A DNA stretch of 64,000 nucleotides, from assembly GCA_963749515.1 (NCBI GenBank), contig CAVVMR010000006.1, positions 124,001 through 188,000 on the forward strand, in the 5' to 3' direction. Source of the DNA: Gaiellasilicea sp963749515 (GTDB lineage Bacteria; Actinomycetota; Thermoleophilia; Gaiellales; Gaiellaceae). How positions within the stretch are numbered: the first letter of the stretch is position 1; each line of letters opens with the position of its first letter. The position numbers and the translations under genes are program-made. This document shows, in pieces, positions 60,209 to 64,000 of the stretch. The notes beneath the pieces were generated by a model. That model saw only the letters and a program-made list of their open reading frames with translations, was not told where the DNA came from and made no database searches.

Positions 60209-61093
60209 TCAGGAGGTGCTGCGGCGCAGCTGCTCGTCGAGGGGGACGAGCGGGAGCCCGAAGGTGTCGACGGCGTCCGAGTTCGAAACGACGTTGTCGC
60301 CGGCAGCGAGCATCTTCAGCTGGTCGCGCGTGACGGGCGGGTTCGGCAGCTTCTCGAGCACCATGGCCTGAGCCCGCATGAGCGCGAAGGGCAGATGGAT
60401 CGACGGCCGGCGAATGCCGAGCGCGCTCTTCAAGCGCGACCAGAACTCGTTCCAGCTGACCGCGTCCGGCCCGCCGAGCTCGAACGTCCTGTTCGCGGCC
60501 TCGGCCTTCTCGACGCCGGCCGCGAAGTACGCGGCCACATCCTCGATCCAGATGGGCTGAATCAGCTGCGTGCCGGGCCCGACGATCGGGGTGACGGGGG
60601 CGAGCTTCGCGATCCGGGCGAACCGTTGCAGCGCGCCGCCACCGGGGCCGAAGATGAAGCTCGGACGGAAGATCACGTATTCGAGCCCGGAGCCCATCAC
60701 GGTCTGCTCCATGTCCCACTTCGCGTGGTAGTAGGGCACGAGATCCTTCGTCCCCTCGTCCGCTCCGAGCGCGGCCATGAGCACGAAGCGCCGGACGCCC
60801 GTGTCCTTCGCCGCGGCGACGAGGTCACGCGTCCCCTGCTCCATCACACGCTCGAACTCCTCGGGCGGACCGGCCAGGAGCGCGACGAGGTGCACGACGA
60901 CCTCCTGGGCCTCGGTGGCGCGCCGGAGGCTCGCGGCGTCGGTCATGTCGCCTTGCACGGCCTCCTGATTCGGCAGCTCGGCGCTTCGCCCGGTCTCGTG
61001 CTCCAGCACTCGCACCATGTGCCCGGCGTCGACCAGCGCCCGCACGATGGCCGGCCCGACGAACCCCGTTCCGCCGGTGACGAGGATCCTCAC
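60209..61093 (-). CDS. NAD(P)-binding protein of the NDUFA9/atypical-SDR group
   Basis: 294 residues. MRILVTGGTGFVGPAIVRAL is the dinucleotide site; VVHLVALLAGPPEEFERVM and YYHAKWDMEQTVMGSGLEYVIFRPSFIFGPGGG are characteristic of complex-I NDUFA9-like proteins. The YxxxK pair is present as YHAKW-like sequence, so catalysis is uncertain; quinone-biosynthesis or complex-stabilising roles are known for relatives. GTG start overlapping the dcd stop by four bases. Confidence 0.82.
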   Translation of the reverse strand: MRILVTGGTGFVGPAIVRALVDAGHMVRVLEHETGRSAELPNQEAVQGDMTDAASLRRATEAQEVVVHLVALLAGPPEEFERVMEQGTRDLVAAAKDTGVRRFVLMAALGADEGTKDLVPYYHAKWDMEQTVMGSGLEYVIFRPSFIFGPGGGALQRFARIAKLAPVTPIVGPGTQLIQPIWIEDVAAYFAAGVEKAEAANRTFELGGPDAVSWNEFWSRLKSALGIRRPSIHLPFALMRAQAMVLEKLPNPPVTRDQLKMLAAGDNVVSNSDAVDTFGLPLVPLDEQLRRSTS

Positions 61094-61656
61094 GTCTCGA
61101 AGTTCTTCCAGTAGCGGCTCGGCGTCGGGCCTTTCTGGCCCTGGTACTTCGAGCCGAGCCCGCCGGAGCCGTACGGCTTCTCTGCCGGCTCGGACAGCTG
61201 CACGAACGACAGCTGGCCGATCTTCATACCGAAGTAGATCGTGATCGGGAGGTTCGCGACGTTCGAGAGCTCGAGCGTCACATGCCCGTCCCAGCCCGGG
61301 TCGATGAAGCCCGCAGTCGAGTGGATCAGCAGCCCGAGCCGCCCGAGTGAGCTCTTTCCCTCCAGCCTCGCGACGAGGTCGTCCGGCAGCTTGACGCGCT
61401 CGAGCGTCGAGCCGAGAACGAACTCACCGGGGTGGAGGATGAACGCCGTCTCGTCCTCGATCTCGACGAGCTCGGTGAGCTCCTCCTGCTCCTGCTTCAC
61501 GTCGATGAACGGGTAGCGGGAGTTGCGGAAGACCCGGAAGTAGCGGTCGACGCGGACGTCGACGCTGGACGGCTGCATCAGCGAATCGTCGTACGGCTCG
61601 ATCTCGATTCGCCCTTCGCCGAGCAGGCGCCTGATCGTCCGATCGGAGAGAACCAC
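61090..61656 (-). CDS. dcd: dCTP deaminase (possibly bifunctional with dUTPase)
   Basis: 188 residues. SSVDVRVDRYFRVF near residue 31, EFVLGSTLERVKLPDDLVARLEGKSSLGRLGL near 85, STAGFIDPGWDGHVTLELSN and QLSFVQLSEPAEKPYGSGGLGSKYQGQ at the C terminus are all family motifs, with the catalytic Glu in VTLELSN. Deaminates dCTP to dUTP or directly to dUMP. GTG at 61656 follows TAGAAT (61664-61669) by seven bases; the long open frame upstream is a shadow. Confidence 0.94.
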   Translation of the reverse strand: MVLSDRTIRRLLGEGRIEIEPYDDSLMQPSSVDVRVDRYFRVFRNSRYPFIDVKQEQEELTELVEIEDETAFILHPGEFVLGSTLERVKLPDDLVARLEGKSSLGRLGLLIHSTAGFIDPGWDGHVTLELSNVANLPITIYFGMKIGQLSFVQLSEPAEKPYGSGGLGSKYQGQKGPTPSRYWKNFET

Positions 61657-61687
61657 GCGCGAGATTCTACGGTTCGCCTGCCCACGG

Positions 61688-61742
61688 GACGTTTTCCACA
61701 ACGGTTCCGCTTGCGAAAGAGACGTTTTCCACATAGCGTTCC
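61688..61742. promoter_or_regulatory. Direct repeat with two DnaA-box-like 9-mers between dcd and the DUF4015 gene
   Basis: TTTTCCACA occurs at 61692-61700 and 61725-61733, inside a longer repeat GACGTTTTCCACA (61688-61700 and 61721-61733), each followed by a GTTCC. The 9-mer fits the DnaA consensus TTWTNCACA. The first copy falls where a -35 for dcd would be; the second abuts TAGCGT (61734-61739), a possible -10 for the rightward gene. Confidence 0.5.
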
Positions 61743-61755
61743 CGCGCCCGTGTCG

Positions 61756-62955
61756 ATGTTGTTCGAGCAGATGGAGCCGAACGAGCGCTTCCGTGCGCGA
61801 CGTGAAGAGGCGCGCAGGAGACGTAGGCGACGTCGCGCGGTCCTCGTCGGGCTGTTGCTCGGAACGACCGCCAGCCTCGCGGCCGGGGCGCGGTTCGTGA
61901 TCGGGGAAGACGCGGCCTCGAACGCCACCCCGCCGGTCAAAGCGCCGGTCAAGGTCCAGCCCAAGAAGCCCGTGGCAGCGCTGCCGACGCCGCGTGCGCT
62001 TCCGGACGAGGTCCGCGGGATCCACGTGACGATGGCGCTCGCCTCGCTCGACGGGAAGATCGCGGAGTACCTGAAGCTCGTCGACGAGGGCATGAACACC
62101 CTCGAGCTCGACGTCAAGGACGAGAACGGTGAGGTTGGATTCATCCCGTCCTCGGTTCCGCTCGCGCGCGCGGTGGGTGCCGCGAAGCCGTACTACAAGC
62201 CCCGCGAGGCGGCGCGGCTCGCACACAGGAAGGGCGTCTACCTGATCGGACGCGTCGTCGTCTTCGAGGATCCGGTCCTGGCGTCCGGCCGGCCGGAGCT
62301 TGCGATCAAGAACCGGGACGGCTCCATCTGGCGTAACCAGGCGGGGCTCGGCTGGACGAACCCGTACGACAAGCGGGTGTGGGACTACAACGTCTCGATC
62401 GCCGAAGTCGCCGCGCGCGCCGGGTTCGACGAGATCCAGTTCGACTACGTCCGCTTCCCGACCGACGGCGACGTCGAGGCGATCGTCTACCCGGGCAAGA
62501 CCGCGACGCCGCCCGGCTGGGTGATCGCCGAGTTCGTGCACTACGCGACGAAGCGGTTGAAGCCCCTCGGCGTTCGTGTCTCGACCGACCTCTTCGGGCT
62601 CGCCGCGACGCGTGATCTCGGTATCGGCCAGGTTCCGAAGCGGATCGCGAAGTACGTGGATGCGATCTATCCGATGGTCTACCCCTCGCATTTCGGCAGC
62701 GGCGAGTACGGGCTCGACGATCCGAACAACGCGCCGGGCGCGACCGTCGAGTGGTCACTCTCCGACTTCCGGCAGCAGATGAAGAACGGAAAGGCCGAGC
62801 TGATCCCGTGGTTGCAGGACTTCTCGTACGGCCGGACGTACCGGCTGGCCGATGTGCGGGCGCAGATCGAAGCCGCCCGCCTGATGGGCGCGCGTGGCTA
62901 TCTGCTGTGGAATCCGCTCGGGATCTACACGCCCGGCGCTCTCGCACCCGCCTAA
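61756..62955 (+). CDS. Membrane-anchored putative glycosidase (DUF4015-like TIM barrel)
   Basis: 399 residues. A basic N terminus (RRRRRRRR) and one span near residues 36-56, then a Lys/Pro linker and a barrel domain: VRGIHVTMALAS, NTLELDVKDENGEVGF, FDEIQFDYVRFPTDGD (two acidic residues at the strand end are candidate catalytic groups), DAIYPMVYPSHFG and RGYLLWNP. These match DUF4015, predicted glycoside hydrolases of unknown substrate. A GTG six bases earlier is an alternative start. Divergent from dcd. Confidence 0.82.
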   Translation: MLFEQMEPNERFRARREEARRRRRRRRAVLVGLLLGTTASLAAGARFVIGEDAASNATPPVKAPVKVQPKKPVAALPTPRALPDEVRGIHVTMALASLDGKIAEYLKLVDEGMNTLELDVKDENGEVGFIPSSVPLARAVGAAKPYYKPREAARLAHRKGVYLIGRVVVFEDPVLASGRPELAIKNRDGSIWRNQAGLGWTNPYDKRVWDYNVSIAEVAARAGFDEIQFDYVRFPTDGDVEAIVYPGKTATPPGWVIAEFVHYATKRLKPLGVRVSTDLFGLAATRDLGIGQVPKRIAKYVDAIYPMVYPSHFGSGEYGLDDPNNAPGATVEWSLSDFRQQMKNGKAELIPWLQDFSYGRTYRLADVRAQIEAARLMGARGYLLWNPLGIYTPGALAPA

Positions 62956-62980
62956 AAGAGCGTTACACTCCGCACAAGGC

Positions 62981-63409
62981 ATGGCGATCGGCGATGTCAT
63001 GAGGACGCGGGTGGTGACGGTCAACACCGACGACTCCGCGCGGCTTGCCGTGCTGCGCATGCTCGAGGAAGGCGTCGGCTCGGTCGCCGTGTGCGACGCC
63101 GGCAAGCTCGTCGGCATCTTCACCGAGCGGGATGTCCTCGGCCTGGCGGGCGAGGGCACCGATCTCGACGCCGTCCGGATCGGCGACGTGATGACGCGTG
63201 AGCCGTTCACCGTCGACGCCGGTGTCGCGGTGCTCGATGCCGCCCGTCTGATGGGCGAGCGGAAGATCCGGCACCTGCCGGTCGTCGAAGGCGATCACAT
63301 ACTCGGGATGGTCGGGATTCGCGACGTGCTCGGCAGCCTCGTCGAGCGCCTCTGGCAGACTCGCGACCCCGCCGCACACGACACGGCGCGCTCGCTCTTC
63401 AAGACCTGA
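62981..63409 (+). CDS. Two-CBS-domain protein
   Basis: 142 residues containing a CBS pair: DVMRTRVVTVNTDDSARLAV with LVGIFTERDVLGL, and DVMTREPFTVDAGVAVLDAA with ILGMVGIRDVLGSL. Such stand-alone pairs bind adenine nucleotides and regulate unknown targets. TACACT (62964-62969) lies 11 bases before the ATG. Convergent with pdxH, 10 bases apart. Confidence 0.9.
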   Translation: MAIGDVMRTRVVTVNTDDSARLAVLRMLEEGVGSVAVCDAGKLVGIFTERDVLGLAGEGTDLDAVRIGDVMTREPFTVDAGVAVLDAARLMGERKIRHLPVVEGDHILGMVGIRDVLGSLVERLWQTRDPAAHDTARSLFKT

Positions 63410-63419
63410 CTCAACCCTC

Positions 63420-64000
63420 CTACGGCGCGAGCCGCCTCAGCTCCCAGCCTGCATCCGCGCGCTCGTAGCGCGCGCGGTCGTGAAGCCGGTTGTCGCCGTG
63501 CTGCCAGAACTCGTAGGCGTCGGGCTCCAGACGGAAGCCGCCCCAGTGCGGCGGTAGCGGCACCTCGTCGCCCGGAAAGCGCTCTGCGGCTTGGACGTAC
63601 AAGCGCTCCAGCTCCTCCCGGCTCGCGAGCGGTCGGCTCTGAGGTGAGGCCCATGCGGCGAGGCGGCTCTCCAGCGGGCGCGTGACGAAGTACGCCTCCG
63701 ACTCCTCGTCCCCAATGCGGGCGACCTGGCCCTCGATCCGCACCTGCCGGCCGAGCGGCTGCCAGTGGAAGAGGAGCGCTGCGGACGGGTTCGCTTCGAG
63801 CTCCCGCCCCTTCCGGCTCTCGTAGTGCGTGTAGAAGTCGAAGCCCCTCTCGCCGGCGCCCTTGAGAAGCACCATTCGGACCGACGGCCGCCCGTCGGGC
63901 GTAGCGGTCGCGAGCGCCATCGCCTCGGGCGCGGCGAGGCCGGCGTCGCGGGCCTCCGCGAACCACTTCTCGAACTGCTTCAGCGGGTCGGAATCGAGGT
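63420..64000 (-). CDS. pdxH: Pyridoxamine 5'-phosphate oxidase (5' end outside window)
   Basis: FMN enzyme making pyridoxal 5'-phosphate. The visible part begins with SDPLKQFEKWFAEARDAGLA read from the window edge, then APEAMALATATPDGRPSVRMVLLKG, FYTHYESRKGRELEANP, PLGRQVRIEGQV and, at the C terminus, WQHGDNRLHDR with the FMN/PLP-contacting residues. The frame stays open to base 64000, so only the first 10-20 residues are missing. The ATG at 63920 is internal. Confidence 0.93.
   Translation of the reverse strand, partial: LDSDPLKQFEKWFAEARDAGLAAPEAMALATATPDGRPSVRMVLLKGAGERGFDFYTHYESRKGRELEANPSAALLFHWQPLGRQVRIEGQVARIGDEESEAYFVTRPLESRLAAWASPQSRPLASREELERLYVQAAERFPGDEVPLPPHWGGFRLEPDAYEFWQHGDNRLHDRARYERADAGWELRRLAP

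Overview
The window is a dense, GC-rich bacterial chromosome segment. GTG and TTG starts are frequent, and 4-base stop/start overlaps are common. SufS/SufU-type iron-sulfur assembly, a caa3-type oxidase with a cytochrome c domain fused to subunit II, PknB-like kinase architecture, a DUF6458-like protein and small membrane proteins point to Actinomycetota. A deep branch such as Thermoleophilia (Gaiellales/Solirubrobacterales) is my best guess; this is inference from gene content, not a database match.

Layout. 1-9.7 kb: the end of a sugar-type ABC ATPase, trehalose-6-phosphate phosphatase, a TauE/SafE exporter split into two half-size genes, a secreted M23 peptidase, a YtxH-like protein, an hsp20-lon operon, a secreted clan-A-like glycosidase and a YczE-like membrane protein. 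9.7-21 kb: surface polysaccharide and envelope genes, namely rmlA-rmlC-rmlD-(SRPBCC)-rmlB, a Ser/Thr kinase, a SpoIID-like and a subtilisin-like secreted protein, and a reverse-strand UDP-sugar dehydrogenase/oxidoreductase/acyltransferase trio. 21.0 kb: tRNA-Lys(CTT) with promoter and terminator. 21-27.7 kb: alditol-oxidase-like flavoprotein, aldo/keto reductase, a PAS/GAF histidine kinase and a coupled HEAEH protein.

27.8-32.9 kb: a heme-copper oxidase operon (ctaC, ctaD, ctaE) with two genes carrying UspA-like domains embedded in it. 32.9-33.5 kb: a REP-associated transposase (RAYT) between perfect 24-bp inverted REP copies; two further REP copies lie at 60.0-60.2 kb. 33.5-37.7 kb, reverse strand: tatA-tatC-amidohydrolase-TPR-STAS-diheme cytochrome c. 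38.8-43 kb: sufC-sufB-VOC-VOC-sufD. 43-46.9 kb: an NMT1/SsuABC-type importer followed by a P450 with no normal start codon. 46.9-57 kb: assorted metabolic and transport genes, an AAA ATPase, EttA and a LON-domain protein. 57.4-59.4 kb: sufS-sufU-Rieske, the rest of the SUF pathway. 59.8-60.0 kb: a probable stand-alone structured RNA. 60.2-64 kb: NAD-binding protein, dcd, a DUF4015-like protein, a CBS protein and partial pdxH.

Cross-cutting observations. About twenty genes have a TANNNT hexamer 6-8 bases before the start codon, implying widespread leaderless transcription; I used this to correct several start sites. A 68-bp structured repeat occurs directly after two unrelated genes 39 kb apart. 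The RNA locus at 59.79-60.01 kb combines an almost perfect anti-16S Shine-Dalgarno, a 13-codon micro-ORF, a coaxial long helix and a strong terminator. It is the best candidate here for something undescribed.
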